A stretch of DNA of 64,000 nucleotides from Legionella lytica (GTDB taxonomy: Bacteria; Pseudomonadota; Gammaproteobacteria; Legionellales; Legionellaceae). Below, in pieces: positions 26,548-36,173 of this stretch. The translations under genes were made by a program, and so were the position numbers. The stretch lies in assembly GCF_023921225.1 (NCBI RefSeq), contig NZ_CP071527.1, positions 754,001-818,000 on the forward strand, read 5' to 3'. How positions within the stretch are numbered: the first letter of the stretch is position 1; each line of letters starts with the position of its first letter. The notes beneath the pieces are model-generated. The model did not search any database. It saw only the letters and a program-made list of their open reading frames with translations, and was not told where the DNA came from.

Positions 26548-27608
26548 ACATTCTAGATCGTTATATTGCAAAAACTGTCCTTATGTCCATTGGGATGGTT
26601 ACCTTAATGCTGGTTGGGTTACAGATTTTTATTTTATTTGTTGACCAGCTTGGCGATTTAGGGCGGGTTGATTATGGGATTATGCAAGCGGCTTTTTTTG
26701 TTCTATTGCAAATGCCTTATCAAGTTTATTTATTTTTTCCTATGGCCAGTTTATTAGGTTGCTTGATTGGCTTGGGGATTATGGCGAATCATAGTGAGTT
26801 AGTGGTGATGCGCTCCTCTGGGAAATCGATATTACAGATTACCGGAGCGGTTTTAAAAGCATCAGTCTTCTTAATTGTACTCGTTACCATCCTCGGAGAA
26901 ACGGTTGTTCCGTTTTTATCTCATTATGCCCATGATTATAAAACGGCGGCGGTGAGTGGTGGTCAGACATTAAGAACCTCCAAAGGGTTTTGGTTACGTA
27001 ATAATAATGATTTTATTTCTGTAGGCCAGGTTTTACCTGATTATGTATTGCATGATATTTATCAGTTTCGCTTCGATGAGCAGCGTCATCTAAAAGTAGC
27101 TCGTTTTATTCGCGAAGCCAAATACATCGACCAAGCCTGGATGGCTTATGATGTGCAAGAGACAGAGTTTCAGGGCGACAGCACAAACGCTCAAACTTTT
27201 GCAACTATTCTTTGGGATGTTCCAGTAAAGCCTAAGATCTTAACTATTAGCAGTATTGATCCGGACGAAATGACCTTACACGAGCTTAATCGTTATATTC
27301 GCGAGCAGAAGCGTAGCCATCAAAATGTGCATACCTACCAGTTCGCATTTCTGCAACGAATAGTGCAACCATTTACTACGATGGTAATGATGGTCTTGGC
27401 TATTCCCTTTATTTTTGGTCCCTTACGTTCGTCGACTATGGGTTCCAAGTTATTGGTTGGTGCTGCGGTTGGATTCGGTTTTCATATATTAAGTCGCTTT
27501 TTTGGTCCAGTAAGCACTGTATTCCAATTACCACCAGCATTAGCTGCTTTAGGTCCTACCTTTATTTTTGCTGTATTGGGAATTTATTTGATGACTCGGG
27601 TGAGGTAG
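26544..27608 (+). CDS. lptG: LPS export ABC transporter permease LptG
   Basis: A 354-residue partner of LptF with the same layout: MNILDRYIAKTVLMSIG, three helices, the cytoplasmic coupling helix NHSELVVMRSSGKSI, a periplasmic domain, and three closing helices (LLVGAAVGFGFHILSRF). It is translated directly after lptF through an ATGA overlap. The pair is the normal gammaproteobacterial arrangement, although here it is not next to pepA. Confidence 0.94.
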   Translation: MNILDRYIAKTVLMSIGMVTLMLVGLQIFILFVDQLGDLGRVDYGIMQAAFFVLLQMPYQVYLFFPMASLLGCLIGLGIMANHSELVVMRSSGKSILQITGAVLKASVFLIVLVTILGETVVPFLSHYAHDYKTAAVSGGQTLRTSKGFWLRNNNDFISVGQVLPDYVLHDIYQFRFDEQRHLKVARFIREAKYIDQAWMAYDVQETEFQGDSTNAQTFATILWDVPVKPKILTISSIDPDEMTLHELNRYIREQKRSHQNVHTYQFAFLQRIVQPFTTMVMMVLAIPFIFGPLRSSTMGSKLLVGAAVGFGFHILSRFFGPVSTVFQLPPALAALGPTFIFAVLGIYLMTRVR

Positions 27609-27717
27609 CTTCGAAGGATGGTTATTAAAAAATATGCCGACATTGCGAGAATTGTATGATGGAGATTGAACAGACACCCTTTGAAAGAGGACCTACAGAG
27701 CCTTGAAACAATTAATC

Positions 27718-28893
27718 CTACACAACTTGCCCGGCTGCCCATCCTGAAGACCAGGCCCATTGAAAATTGTAACCACCAAGCCATCCGGTTACATCTAAGG
27801 CTTCGCCAATGAAATAAAGTCCAGAGACTTCATTCGCCTCCATCGTTTTTGAGGAAACTGCATTGCAATCAACACCACCAATGGTTACTTCGGCAGTGCG
27901 ATAGCCCTCAGTCCCATTCGGCTTTATTTGCCAGGAGTTAATTTGATTGGCTATCAGCTCTAAATCACGATTGGCTAAATCGGCTAGTTTTTTTTCTGCT
28001 AGCTGTGGGGGGGCAAACAGTTCAACAACCCGCTTAGGTAGGTAATTGGCTAATACGGAATTTAATTGTTTATGTGGGCTGGTAGTTCTTGCCGTTTTTA
28101 AGGTTTCTAACAGATTGATTTCTGGGAGCAGATTAATATCAATGTGTTCTCCGGCATGCCAATAAGACGATAGCTGTAGAATTGCGGGGCCACTTAAGCC
28201 GCGGTGCGTGAATAGGGTGTTTTCGCGAAACGCAATGCGCTCGTTTTTGGCAATGCTATCGACGCTCACTCCAGAGAGTAAGGCTATTTTTTCTTTTTCG
28301 GTAACATCTAAAGTAAGAGGGACTAAGCCTGCACGTGTAGGCCATACTTTCATACCAAATTGCTCTGCCACTTTATAAGCAAAAGGGCTAGCTCCCATGG
28401 TGGGAATGGATAGGCCACCACTCGCAATAACCAATGATTGGCAATGGAATGTTCCTTTTGTGGTATACAGCTTAAATTGTTCGCCTTTTTGTATTTTCTC
28501 AATACTCGTTTGCAACTGGATTTTGCTTCCCGCTTTATCACATTCCTTTAAGAGCATGTCGACAATGTCTTTTGATTTATTGTCACAAAACAATTGTCCT
28601 AAAGTTTTTTCGTGAAAGGGAATGGAATGCTTTTGAACTAAAGAAATAAAATCCCATTGTGTATATCGTGATAAGGCGGATTTAAAGAAATGGGAATTGT
28701 GGGAGTTATATTTTTCAGGCTCGATGTAATAATTGGTAAAATTACAACGGCCGCCACCAGACATTAAGATTTTTTTGCCGACTTTATTGGCATGATCAAT
28801 AACTAGTACTTTTCGACGGCGTTTGCTGGCTTCAATAGCGCACATGAGGCCTGCAGCCCCTGCACCAACAATGATGACATCTACTTCTTCCAT
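27718..28893 (-). CDS. FAD-dependent oxidoreductase, HI0933 family
   Basis: A 391-residue flavoprotein with the N-terminal FAD-binding motif DVIIVGAGAAGLMCAIEA, the family hallmark KILMSGGGRCNFTN (near residue 45) and the C-terminal GLYFIGEALDVTGWLGGYNFQWAWSSG-like stretch (residues about 360-385). HI0933/YhiN proteins are widespread, cytosolic and mostly uncharacterised; relatives include BaiN of gut bacteria. It lies immediately downstream of the S24-type regulator gene (10 bases apart), so they are probably cotranscribed. Confidence 0.9.
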   Translation of the reverse strand: MEEVDVIIVGAGAAGLMCAIEASKRRRKVLVIDHANKVGKKILMSGGGRCNFTNYYIEPEKYNSHNSHFFKSALSRYTQWDFISLVQKHSIPFHEKTLGQLFCDNKSKDIVDMLLKECDKAGSKIQLQTSIEKIQKGEQFKLYTTKGTFHCQSLVIASGGLSIPTMGASPFAYKVAEQFGMKVWPTRAGLVPLTLDVTEKEKIALLSGVSVDSIAKNERIAFRENTLFTHRGLSGPAILQLSSYWHAGEHIDINLLPEINLLETLKTARTTSPHKQLNSVLANYLPKRVVELFAPPQLAEKKLADLANRDLELIANQINSWQIKPNGTEGYRTAEVTIGGVDCNAVSSKTMEANEVSGLYFIGEALDVTGWLGGYNFQWAWSSGWAAGQVV

Positions 28894-28903
28894 ACGTTAA
28901 GGA

Positions 28904-29563
28904 CTACTCTAGTTCTAGGGAGACTTCTACTTTTCTATGCCAAATAACCTGGGCTAATTCAGTAATTTCACAATTGAGTAAGAATGGCGACGTCGAGCTC
29001 GTGTCTAAATTAGTACAGATTAAATTATAATGTCCCTCTTCTGAACTAGGTCTTAGCTTTCTCACCAGGGTTTCTCCAGTGATTAACTTAACAATACAGA
29101 AGGTGCCAATATAACGATCGGCGTAATCGACAGGAACTAATTTACCGCCAACATAATCTCCAATTGCATAAAATGGTTGCATAGAGTCATCGGTAATTAC
29201 TGTAATAATTGGGTTTTTATTTTCTGTTTCAAAGAAGTTAATTTCTCGTAGGATGGCATCTTTTTCGGCAATAGAATTGAGCGAAAATTTATTAATTGGC
29301 CTTGGTGGGAGGCCCTCGCCATTTATAAACCATTCTGGAGATGTGATCAGGCCGCAGTCAAATAATGTTTTTACATATTTGATCATGCTTTTTTTAGGCA
29401 CAGGATATCTACCGTCTTCCCACGCTTGAAGTGTTGCAGCTGAAAAACCACACTTATCTGCAAACTCGCGCCTGGAAAAACCCAACTGCATCCTTACGCT
29501 TTTAAGGCGTTCTCCGACAATTTTATAAAGTTCTCTATTCAAATCAAATTCAAATTTTAACAT
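28904..29563 (-). CDS. XRE-family regulator with S24 peptidase-like domain
   Basis: A 219-residue regulator. Residues about 15-75 form a helix-turn-helix (LKSVRMQLGFSRREFADKCG, AATLQAWEDGRYPVP). The C-terminal half resembles the LexA/CI dimerisation-protease fold: DDSMQPFYAIGDYVGG carries the usual Ser, but at the position of the catalytic Lys (VKR in LexA) the protein has VRK, and no Ala-Gly cleavage site is evident. I infer a phage-repressor-like protein that may no longer cut itself. It is not inside a prophage: neighbours are lpt genes, a flavoprotein and carB. The upstream gap is very AT-rich. Confidence 0.8.
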   Translation of the reverse strand: MLKFEFDLNRELYKIVGERLKSVRMQLGFSRREFADKCGFSAATLQAWEDGRYPVPKKSMIKYVKTLFDCGLITSPEWFINGEGLPPRPINKFSLNSIAEKDAILREINFFETENKNPIITVITDDSMQPFYAIGDYVGGKLVPVDYADRYIGTFCIVKLITGETLVRKLRPSSEEGHYNLICTNLDTSSTSPFLLNCEITELAQVIWHRKVEVSLELE

Positions 29564-29841
29564 GGAAAGAATATTAAATATTAACGATAAAACCGAATCA
29601 ACTTAATTTTATTTTTAATATTTATCCATTACAGTACATTAGCTATTGTAATAAGTGGGCTCTCGATGTCAATTTTTTTAAATAAAAGATTACAGAAAAT
29701 CACATTCTGCGACATAAGTATAGACTATTTTTAAAAACAAAGGTTATTTTGTATATAAATTGTACCATTGTAAAGAAAATTAAGTAACTCGCATCATATT
29801 AAAATTTTATATTTTAATATAATCAAATATATTGAATTTAA

Positions 29842-30033
29842 TTGATAAATGGATATTCTATTCCTTTAATCAAAAATTCAGTTGGATCTACCCATGCTGA
29901 AAAGGCTGTCGCGTTTGTATTAATGTGTTCTAATTTCATTGCTGGAGCTACTTCAGGATTTGCTCCCATCGGAAAGAATTCCATGATGAAGATGGGAGGT
30001 GCGTTAGCAAACTACCTTGTGGTATTTAGTTAA
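29842..30033 (+). CDS. Possible small peptide gene, 63 residues
   Basis: A short frame from TTG at 29842 (a stop codon directly precedes it) to TAA, followed 30 bases later by a strong terminator-like hairpin. The peptide has a hydrophobic, Gly/Ala-rich middle (AFVLMCSNFIAGATSGFAP) and ends MMKMGGALANYLVVFS, a composition seen in bacteriocin-like or membrane peptides. There is no Shine-Dalgarno sequence and no ATG before residue 28, so this may be a remnant or a chance frame. Only the terminator and composition support it. Confidence 0.25.
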   Translation: MINGYSIPLIKNSVGSTHAEKAVAFVLMCSNFIAGATSGFAPIGKNSMMKMGGALANYLVVFS

Positions 30034-30061
30034 ATTTTCCAATTTGAATGGAATTTTTTTA

Positions 30062-30096
30062 GACATTCATTAATACTTGATATTAATGAATGTTTT
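30062..30096 (+). terminator. Terminator-like hairpin before the wHTH-like gene
   Basis: acattcattaata pairs with tattaatgaatgt around a five-base loop (cttga), then a run of Ts (ttttttg). It would end any transcript entering from the AT-rich region. Confidence 0.75.
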
Positions 30097-30115
30097 TTGA
30101 TTTAAGGTGATTATT

Positions 30116-30388
30116 GTGAATGAGCTAGATATTTTAAAGTTATTTTATGATGAGATGAAACTTTTAGGGGTTACTCGCGATCAAGTGTTTTTAACGATTG
30201 AAGAAGAAGCTGCAGCTGTATTAACGCAGAAACTTAAAACTCCTGTTTCTGTAGAAGAGGCGCAAAAATTAACAGATATTTGTATTGCCAATGAATGGTT
30301 AGAGCGTACCACTGCAGACCCCTATTATAAGTATTTGTCCTTGACTGAGGCAGGCCTCCAGATGGTTTTGGCGAATGAGTACAGTTAA
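30116..30388 (+). CDS. Small hypothetical protein, 90 residues
   Basis: Unrecognised. I take the GTG at 30116 as the start because AAGGTGA lies about 6 bases upstream. The sequence is acidic and helical with a C-terminal half (VEEAQKLTDICIANEWLER, YKYLSLTEAGLQMVL) that looks like a winged-helix: recognition helix, then a two-strand wing ending TEAG, as in many small transcription factor-like proteins. It lies 80 bases before carB on the same strand, but carB usually has carA there. Confidence 0.65.
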   Translation: MNELDILKLFYDEMKLLGVTRDQVFLTIEEEAAAVLTQKLKTPVSVEEAQKLTDICIANEWLERTTADPYYKYLSLTEAGLQMVLANEYS

Positions 30389-30470
30389 TTTATTAAAGAA
30401 TGCCAATCAAAGGTATAAACTTTAAGCAAAAATCGGTAAAATACATCACTTTATTTTTTTAGTTGTTGCC

Positions 30471-33400
30471 ATGCCAAAACGAACTGATATTAAATCCATA
30501 TTAATACTTGGTGCAGGGCCTATAGTTATTGGGCAAGCCTGTGAATTTGACTATTCCGGCACTCAAGCAGTACGGGCGCTTAGGGAAGAGGGGTATCGCG
30601 TTATTCTGGTTAATTCTAACCCAGCAACGATTATGACGGATCCAGAATTAGCTGACGCAACTTATATTGAACCTGTTTCCTGGAAAGAAGTAGCACGGAT
30701 TATTGAAATTGAACGTCCTGATGCCTTATTGCCTACGATGGGAGGGCAAACGGCTCTAAACTGTGCTCTGGATCTGGTTCGTGAAGGTATTTTGGCAAAA
30801 TACTCCGTAGAAATGATAGGTGCTACCCGTGAGGCGATTGATAAAGCGGAAGATCGCGAAAAATTCCGACAGTTAATGATTAAAATTGGTTTGGAAATGC
30901 CACGCTCAGCCATCGCTCATTCAATGGAAGAAGCTTTTCAGGTACAAGCACAATTAGGTTATCCTGCGATTATCCGTCCTTCATTTACCATGGGTGGAAG
31001 TGGTGGCGGTATTGCTTATAACCGTGAAGAGTTTGAAGAAATCTGTACTCGTGGTTTAGAGTTGTCACCTACCCATGAATTACTCATTGATGAATCTGTA
31101 CTGGGTTGGAAAGAGTATGAAATGGAAGTGGTACGTGACAAAAATGATAATTGCATTATTGTCTGTACCATTGAGAACCTTGATCCTATGGGGGTACATA
31201 CTGGTGATTCCATTACGGTAGCGCCAGCACAAACCTTAACCGATAAAGAATATCAACGCATGCGTGATGCGGCAATTAAAGTTTTGCGCGCAGTTGGCGT
31301 GGATACTGGCGGCTCAAACGTACAGTTTGCGATTAATCCTGAAGATGGGCGCATGCTGGTGGTTGAAATGAATCCCAGAGTTTCGCGAAGTTCCGCTCTT
31401 GCCTCTAAAGCGACCGGTTTTCCGATTGCTAAGATTGCCGCAAAATTGGCAGTTGGTTACACGCTGGATGAATTGAAGAATGAGATTACTGGTGGTAAGA
31501 CTCCCGCCTCATTTGAGCCGAGCATTGATTATGTGGTTACTAAGGTGCCACGTTTTAACTTTGATAAATTCCCACAAACTTCGGATACCTTAACGACGCA
31601 AATGAAGTCGGTTGGTGAGGTGATGGCGATTGGTGCTAACTTCCAAGAATCTTTACAGAAAGCGATTCGAGGATTGGAAACTGGGCGTTGTGGTTTACAC
31701 CCAATATTTAAGAATGACGATTTGGCTGAGTTACGAGGCCATTTACGTGAACCTACCCCCGACCGTTTATGGTATATAGCCGATGCATTTCGCCACAATT
31801 TGTCACTTGAAGAAATTCATATGGAGAGTCGGGTTGACCCTTGGTTCTTGGCACAAATTGAAGAGTTGGTACAGCTTGAGCGTTCGATTCAAGACAAGAA
31901 ACTGAATGAACTGGATAAGACAACACTAAGACTATTAAAACGCCGAGGTTTTGCTGATGCCTATTTGGCACAACTATTAAGTTGTTCGGAAGATGAAGTA
32001 CGTGCTTGGCGTAAGGAATTAGGTATCTTGCCCGTGTATAAGCGTATCGACTCCTGTGCGGGTGAATTCCCCAGTGATACCGCATACATGTACTCTTGCT
32101 ATGAGAGTAGTTGCGAGGCACGTCCAGACAGTGATAAGAAAAAGATTATGATTCTTGGTGGCGGGCCTAACCGGATTGGCCAAGGGATTGAATTTGATTA
32201 TTGTTGCGTGCATGCGGCAATGGCATTAAGAGACGCTGGATGCCAAACCATTATGGTAAATTGTAATCCAGAAACGGTTTCTACTGATTTTGATACTTCC
32301 GATCGCCTGTATTTCGAACCAGTAACACTAGAAGATGTGCTTGCGATTGTGGATGTAGAGAATCCAGATGGGGTCATCGTTCATTATGGTGGACAAACAC
32401 CATTAAAATTGGCGCGTGCTTTAGAGGCGAACGGCGTGAAAATTATAGGTACTTCACCTGATGCAATTGACCGGGCCGAAGACCGGGATCGTTTCCAGAA
32501 ATTGGTTACGGAATTACGTCTACATCAGCCAGAGAATGGCACTGTGCGTAGTGAAGCAGAAGCCATTGTTTTGGCGAATAAAATTGGTTATCCCTTAGTC
32601 GTTAGACCTTCTTATGTACTCGGGGGAAGAGCCATGGAAGTGGTCTATCAAGAAGAGGATTTACGGCATTATTTATCCCATGCAGTAGAGGTATCCAATG
32701 ATTCCCCCGTATTGCTGGATAGATTTTTGAATGATGCCATTGAAGTGGATATTGATGCAGTCTGTGATGGTAAGGATGTATTGATTGGTGCGGTCATGGA
32801 GCATATTGAACAAGCAGGTATCCACTCAGGTGATTCGGCTTGTACATTACCACCTTTTAGCTTGAGTGTGGTGGTGCAACAAGATCTGATGGAGCAAATG
32901 CGTCAAATGGCATTGAAATTAGGTGTAGTTGGTTTAATCAATGCGCAATTTGCAATTCAAGCGGATGATATTTATGTATTGGAAGTGAATCCGCGTGCAT
33001 CGCGCACGGTTCCTTTCGTATCCAAAGCGACAGGCTTTCCTTTAGCGAAGATTGCGGCACGTTGTAAGTTAGGTATGAGTTTAAAAGAGCAGGGTTTAAG
33101 TCAAAATCATCATATGCCGGCATTTTACTCCATTAAGCTGCCGGTTTTCCCTTTTATCAAGTTTTCTGGCGTCGATTCGATTCTTGGTCCTGAGATGAAG
33201 TCGACAGGAGAGGTAATGGGGATCGCGAGACGTTTTGGACAAGCATTTGCCAAAGCACAATTAGGTGCAGGGTGTAATATTCCCAAACGGCGGCGTGCTT
33301 TTGTTTCAGTACGTGATGCGGATAAGACCAGGGTGGGAGAGATTGCAAAACGCTTAATTGAATTAGGTTTTGAAATCATTGCCACTCGGGGTACGGCTTT

Positions 33401-33674
33401 AGTATTACAAGCGGCAGGAGTTGATTGCCGCAGGGTATTTAAAGTTACTGAAGGGCGTCCCCATGTATTGGATTTCATTAAAAATAATGAGATCGATTTC
33501 ATTGTAAATACTACTGAAGGCAAGCGAGCGATTGCAGATTCTTTTGCAATCAGACGTAATGCTTTACAGCATAAAGTGAGTTATACGACGACTCTTTCTG
33601 GTGCTGAGGCAGCATGTCTTGCAATGAAATATGAAGACCGAGAGACTGTAACTCGTTTACAGGATTTACATTAA
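30471..33674 (+). CDS. carB: Carbamoyl phosphate synthase large subunit
   Basis: A 1067-residue enzyme making carbamoyl phosphate from bicarbonate, ATP and ammonia delivered by CarA, for arginine and pyrimidines. It shows two homologous ATP-grasp halves, each starting with a [14 protein letters not shown](IE)FDY motif ([17 protein letters not shown] near residue 13, [17 protein letters not shown] near residue 560), metal-binding EMNPR and EVNPR, and the C-terminal allosteric MGS-like domain ([18 protein letters not shown]). Full length. carA is not adjacent, unlike most genomes; greA follows. Confidence 0.97.
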   Translation: MPKRTDIKSILILGAGPIVIGQACEFDYSGTQAVRALREEGYRVILVNSNPATIMTDPELADATYIEPVSWKEVARIIEIERPDALLPTMGGQTALNCALDLVREGILAKYSVEMIGATREAIDKAEDREKFRQLMIKIGLEMPRSAIAHSMEEAFQVQAQLGYPAIIRPSFTMGGSGGGIAYNREEFEEICTRGLELSPTHELLIDESVLGWKEYEMEVVRDKNDNCIIVCTIENLDPMGVHTGDSITVAPAQTLTDKEYQRMRDAAIKVLRAVGVDTGGSNVQFAINPEDGRMLVVEMNPRVSRSSALASKATGFPIAKIAAKLAVGYTLDELKNEITGGKTPASFEPSIDYVVTKVPRFNFDKFPQTSDTLTTQMKSVGEVMAIGANFQESLQKAIRGLETGRCGLHPIFKNDDLAELRGHLREPTPDRLWYIADAFRHNLSLEEIHMESRVDPWFLAQIEELVQLERSIQDKKLNELDKTTLRLLKRRGFADAYLAQLLSCSEDEVRAWRKELGILPVYKRIDSCAGEFPSDTAYMYSCYESSCEARPDSDKKKIMILGGGPNRIGQGIEFDYCCVHAAMALRDAGCQTIMVNCNPETVSTDFDTSDRLYFEPVTLEDVLAIVDVENPDGVIVHYGGQTPLKLARALEANGVKIIGTSPDAIDRAEDRDRFQKLVTELRLHQPENGTVRSEAEAIVLANKIGYPLVVRPSYVLGGRAMEVVYQEEDLRHYLSHAVEVSNDSPVLLDRFLNDAIEVDIDAVCDGKDVLIGAVMEHIEQAGIHSGDSACTLPPFSLSVVVQQDLMEQMRQMALKLGVVGLINAQFAIQADDIYVLEVNPRASRTVPFVSKATGFPLAKIAARCKLGMSLKEQGLSQNHHMPAFYSIKLPVFPFIKFSGVDSILGPEMKSTGEVMGIARRFGQAFAKAQLGAGCNIPKRRRAFVSVRDADKTRVGEIAKRLIELGFEIIATRGTALVLQAAGVDCRRVFKVTEGRPHVLDFIKNNEIDFIVNTTEGKRAIADSFAIRRNALQHKVSYTTTLSGAEAACLAMKYEDRETVTRLQDLH

Positions 33675-33805
33675 CTATTGGTATCATTTATTGGGGGGCG
33701 TTAGTTCCATTGCCCCTAAACAATCTTCATTCTGGTCTAGGGGAGACAACTGGAATGGAGGTTCAATGAGGTATCTTTACCAGGGAATTACATTTAGAGG
33801 TTGAT

Positions 33806-34282
33806 ATGAATAAACATCCCATGACAATACAAGGTGCAGAAGCACTGAAAGAAGAATTACAACGTTTAAAGTTTGTTGATAGACCACGTATAGTAGAATC
33901 AATAGCTACGGCACGTGCACATGGTGATTTAAAGGAAAATGCTGAGTATCATGCTGCGCGCGAACAACAAAGTTTTAATGAGGGGCGTATTCAAGAGTTG
34001 GAAGCGAAATTATCTAATGCGCAAATTATTGATATTAGTAAATTAGCTAATAATGGAAAGGTGGTATTTGGCTCAACCGTGACGGTTTGCCATCTCGCAA
34101 CAGAAGCTCAGATCACTTATCAGATCGTTGGCGAAGATGAAGCCGATATTAAACTGCATAAAATTTCATACAGCTCACCAATTGGTCGTGCACTTATTGG
34201 GAAAGAGTTGGATGATGTCGTAACCGTCAATACGCCAGGTGGCATGGTTGATTACGAAATCATTGACGTACAATATGTTTAA
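33806..34282 (+). CDS. greA: Transcription elongation factor GreA
   Basis: A 158-residue factor that enters the RNA polymerase secondary channel and triggers cleavage of backtracked RNA. The N-terminal coiled coil carries the acidic tip ([20 protein letters not shown]), followed by the C-terminal FKBP-like domain ([39 protein letters not shown]). Length is normal. carB-greA order is common in gammaproteobacteria. gaggt precedes the ATG. Confidence 0.96.
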   Translation: MNKHPMTIQGAEALKEELQRLKFVDRPRIVESIATARAHGDLKENAEYHAAREQQSFNEGRIQELEAKLSNAQIIDISKLANNGKVVFGSTVTVCHLATEAQITYQIVGEDEADIKLHKISYSSPIGRALIGKELDDVVTVNTPGGMVDYEIIDVQYV

Positions 34283-34347
34283 ACTCTTCTGCTTTTTATT
34301 TTGTAGTTTACATACGTTTATATCACCATCTCATTAAACATCCCTGA

Positions 34348-34369
34348 GGTTGGGTTTTACAACCCAGCC
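34348..34369. repeat. Small palindrome after greA
   Basis: ggttgggtt pairs with aacccagcc (one G-T pair), followed by tattatcg. It resembles one arm of the dispersed GGTTGGGCC repeats and may help end the greA transcript. Confidence 0.5.
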
Positions 34370-34550
34370 TATTATCGTGAAAGTGACGGTCATCATTATT
34401 GAAAAAACTAAAGTACTATTCATTCTCTTAGTTAGTTGATCCTATTAAGAAATAGACTTTACATGCGAACAAAAGAAGAATTTTTTGCTGTCAAAATTTA
34501 TTTTTTTCGATTAATATGGCTTTTTTTTGGCCTTTCATGGGAGGCAGATA

Positions 34551-35141
34551 ATGACTCAACGATGCTATGTAGTTTTACGGGGAAACCTTGCTTTTAATTT
34601 TCGGAGCATTGACCTTCAAACAATTAGTGCAAAAGATTTAACAGACTTAATATTTTCACAGACAATAGATGCTACGTTAGTATACGAGTCACACGATGAA
34701 AATAATGCAAATAAAGAGCTTGGGCGTGAGGATGCTTACTTACCCGTTAAAAGTGCAAACCTTAATGTAAAATTTACGCTCCATTGCAGTAAAGAGGCAT
34801 TTGTAGAAAAGCAAAAAAAATACCAACAACAAAAAGCTCTTTCCGTTGAGAACCAAGTATCATTACCTATAGATCCTACTATAGGCGTCAAGAGGCAGGA
34901 GAGACCGGCGGGACGACTGGCCATCAACGTAGTTGAAATTATCAATAATGAGTTAAATATCTTAACTCAAAAAGGCAATGGTACTCTGATAAGTCAGCAC
35001 TTTTCTGTTCATAAACGCTATAGTCCCAGCATGTTTTCTGGAAATTTAGCCGATATTTCTATTGTATTTGGAGGAAGTCATCAAGATGTGCCTACTGACG
35101 AGGAGCAAGATGCGCGGAAAAGATGTTGTGTCATAGCTTAA
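34551..35141 (+). CDS. Unknown protein ending in a CaaX prenylation box
   Basis: A 196-residue protein with no family I recognise. The start at 34551 is preceded by GGGAGG, which rules out the longer frame from 34527. It has no signal peptide or membrane helix; the N-terminal half is beta-rich (QRCYVVLRGNLAFNFRSIDL) and a Lys/Gln stretch (KQKKYQQQKALS) lies near residue 90. The final residues are KRCCVIA: Cys193-Val-Ile-Ala fits the eukaryotic CaaX farnesylation motif with a basic patch before it and an acidic EE two turns upstream. Bacteria have no prenyltransferase of this type, but Legionella pneumophila injects CaaX effectors that host enzymes lipidate. I infer a Dot/Icm effector; this is not proven. 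Confidence 0.72.
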   Translation: MTQRCYVVLRGNLAFNFRSIDLQTISAKDLTDLIFSQTIDATLVYESHDENNANKELGREDAYLPVKSANLNVKFTLHCSKEAFVEKQKKYQQQKALSVENQVSLPIDPTIGVKRQERPAGRLAINVVEIINNELNILTQKGNGTLISQHFSVHKRYSPSMFSGNLADISIVFGGSHQDVPTDEEQDARKRCCVIA

Positions 35142-35158
35142 TGACTACGCCATATTAC

Positions 35159-35198
35159 TACCTATCCCGTATTAGACTAGGTTAATACGGGATAGGTA
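35159..35198. repeat. Inverted repeat, CCCGTATTA type, between convergent genes
   Basis: tacctatcccgtatta (35159-35174) pairs perfectly with taatacgggataggta (35183-35198). The core CCCGTATTA is shared with repeats at 25289 and 56382. It lies between the CaaX gene and the convergent Tim44-like gene and could stop both transcripts, although T-runs are weak. Confidence 0.8.
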
Positions 35199-35202
35199 AT
35201 GC

Positions 35203-36030
35203 TTAAGATTGAGAGTCGTTTTGCTGAATACCACCAACAACCCAAGCACTATTGCCATCAAATTGGCGGAAATGCCAAATTTCATCTAGTTGCGTTATTG
35301 GCTCATCATTTTCTTTAACGGAACCCGTAAAGTGTACGCTGGCAATATAGGAATTAGTTTGTCTGGAGATATCCAATAATTCCGCTTCTAGCGTAATTAC
35401 TTCCGTTTTATTGGGCTCATTGCCAAGCTCATCCAATTGCATTTTTATTTCAGCAAAGACTTCGGGAGCGGTAAACTCTCTTAAATCTTGAGTATTTTTT
35501 TCATCATAAGCTGCTTGCAGGCGATTAAAGGTTACTTTGGCTTCGCGCAAAAAGCTTGCTGGTGAAAAGCCGGCTGGAACGTCTGCCGCACTGCTACTGC
35601 TGGGAGTAGAGTTGTTAAATGCTTGAGTAAAATTGTTAAACGGACTCTGCTGCTGGTTAAATGCACGGTTTTGCTGTCCAGCTTGCATTCCCGGCTGCAT
35701 GCGTCTGCGGAAAAAGTTAACGGCAAAAAATATGACCGCTCCAACGATTAACCACGTCAGTATGCCAGTACCGAATCCATGCCCCATAAATAGGCTTGTT
35801 AATAGACCGCCAATTAATAAACCACCTAAGAGTCCACCCCATTTGCTGGTATTGTTAGTACGTTGTCCCAAGGGTTTTGCACTTTGAGCTTTATTAGGGG
35901 AGTACATACTGCTTTGTGAGCGCTGCACGCCAAAACTTCTGCCACCTCCAAAACGCTTGGCTGCTGCTTCATTAACTAACAGACCAAAGCTTAGTATGGT
36001 GATAAGTAAACATGAAATGAGAGTACGCAT
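35203..36030 (-). CDS. Tim44-like domain protein
   Basis: A 275-residue protein with a cleavable-looking N-terminus (LISCLLITILSFGLLVNEAAA), a Gly/Ser/Gln-rich linker, a membrane stretch with GLLGGLLIGGLLTSLFMGHGFGTGILTWLIVGAVIFFAVNFF-like composition (residues about 65-110), and a C-terminal Tim44-like domain (ASFLREAKVTFNRLQAAYDEK, DELGNEPNKTEVITLEAELL). Tim44-domain proteins in bacteria bind membranes and partners; their role here is unknown. Standing alone, convergent with the CaaX gene. Confidence 0.85.
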   Translation of the reverse strand: MRTLISCLLITILSFGLLVNEAAAKRFGGGRSFGVQRSQSSMYSPNKAQSAKPLGQRTNNTSKWGGLLGGLLIGGLLTSLFMGHGFGTGILTWLIVGAVIFFAVNFFRRRMQPGMQAGQQNRAFNQQQSPFNNFTQAFNNSTPSSSSAADVPAGFSPASFLREAKVTFNRLQAAYDEKNTQDLREFTAPEVFAEIKMQLDELGNEPNKTEVITLEAELLDISRQTNSYIASVHFTGSVKENDEPITQLDEIWHFRQFDGNSAWVVGGIQQNDSQS

Positions 36031-36173
36031 AGTATCTGACCTTTCTTTAAATAGGGAGTAACAGTATATATGAACTAAGGCTATTTTTCCTCTATGTGGA
36101 TAAAAAATAAACTATAATTAATAAAGTAGTTATTGAAATTAATTCTTTTACGACCAATAAATACACAGACTTC

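Larger units (their letters stand above)
29564..30115. other. AT-rich region between the repressor gene and the carB side
   Basis: This 550-base stretch is much richer in A and T than its surroundings. It has a 9-bp inverted repeat ATATTAAAA (29796-29804) with TTTTAATAT (29812-29820), a candidate operator for the neighbouring repressor, a possible small reading frame at 29842, and a strong hairpin at 30062-30096. Confidence 0.55.

Noticed and set aside
31753..32121. Frames antisense to carB
   Set aside because: CarB is complete and conserved across the whole interval.
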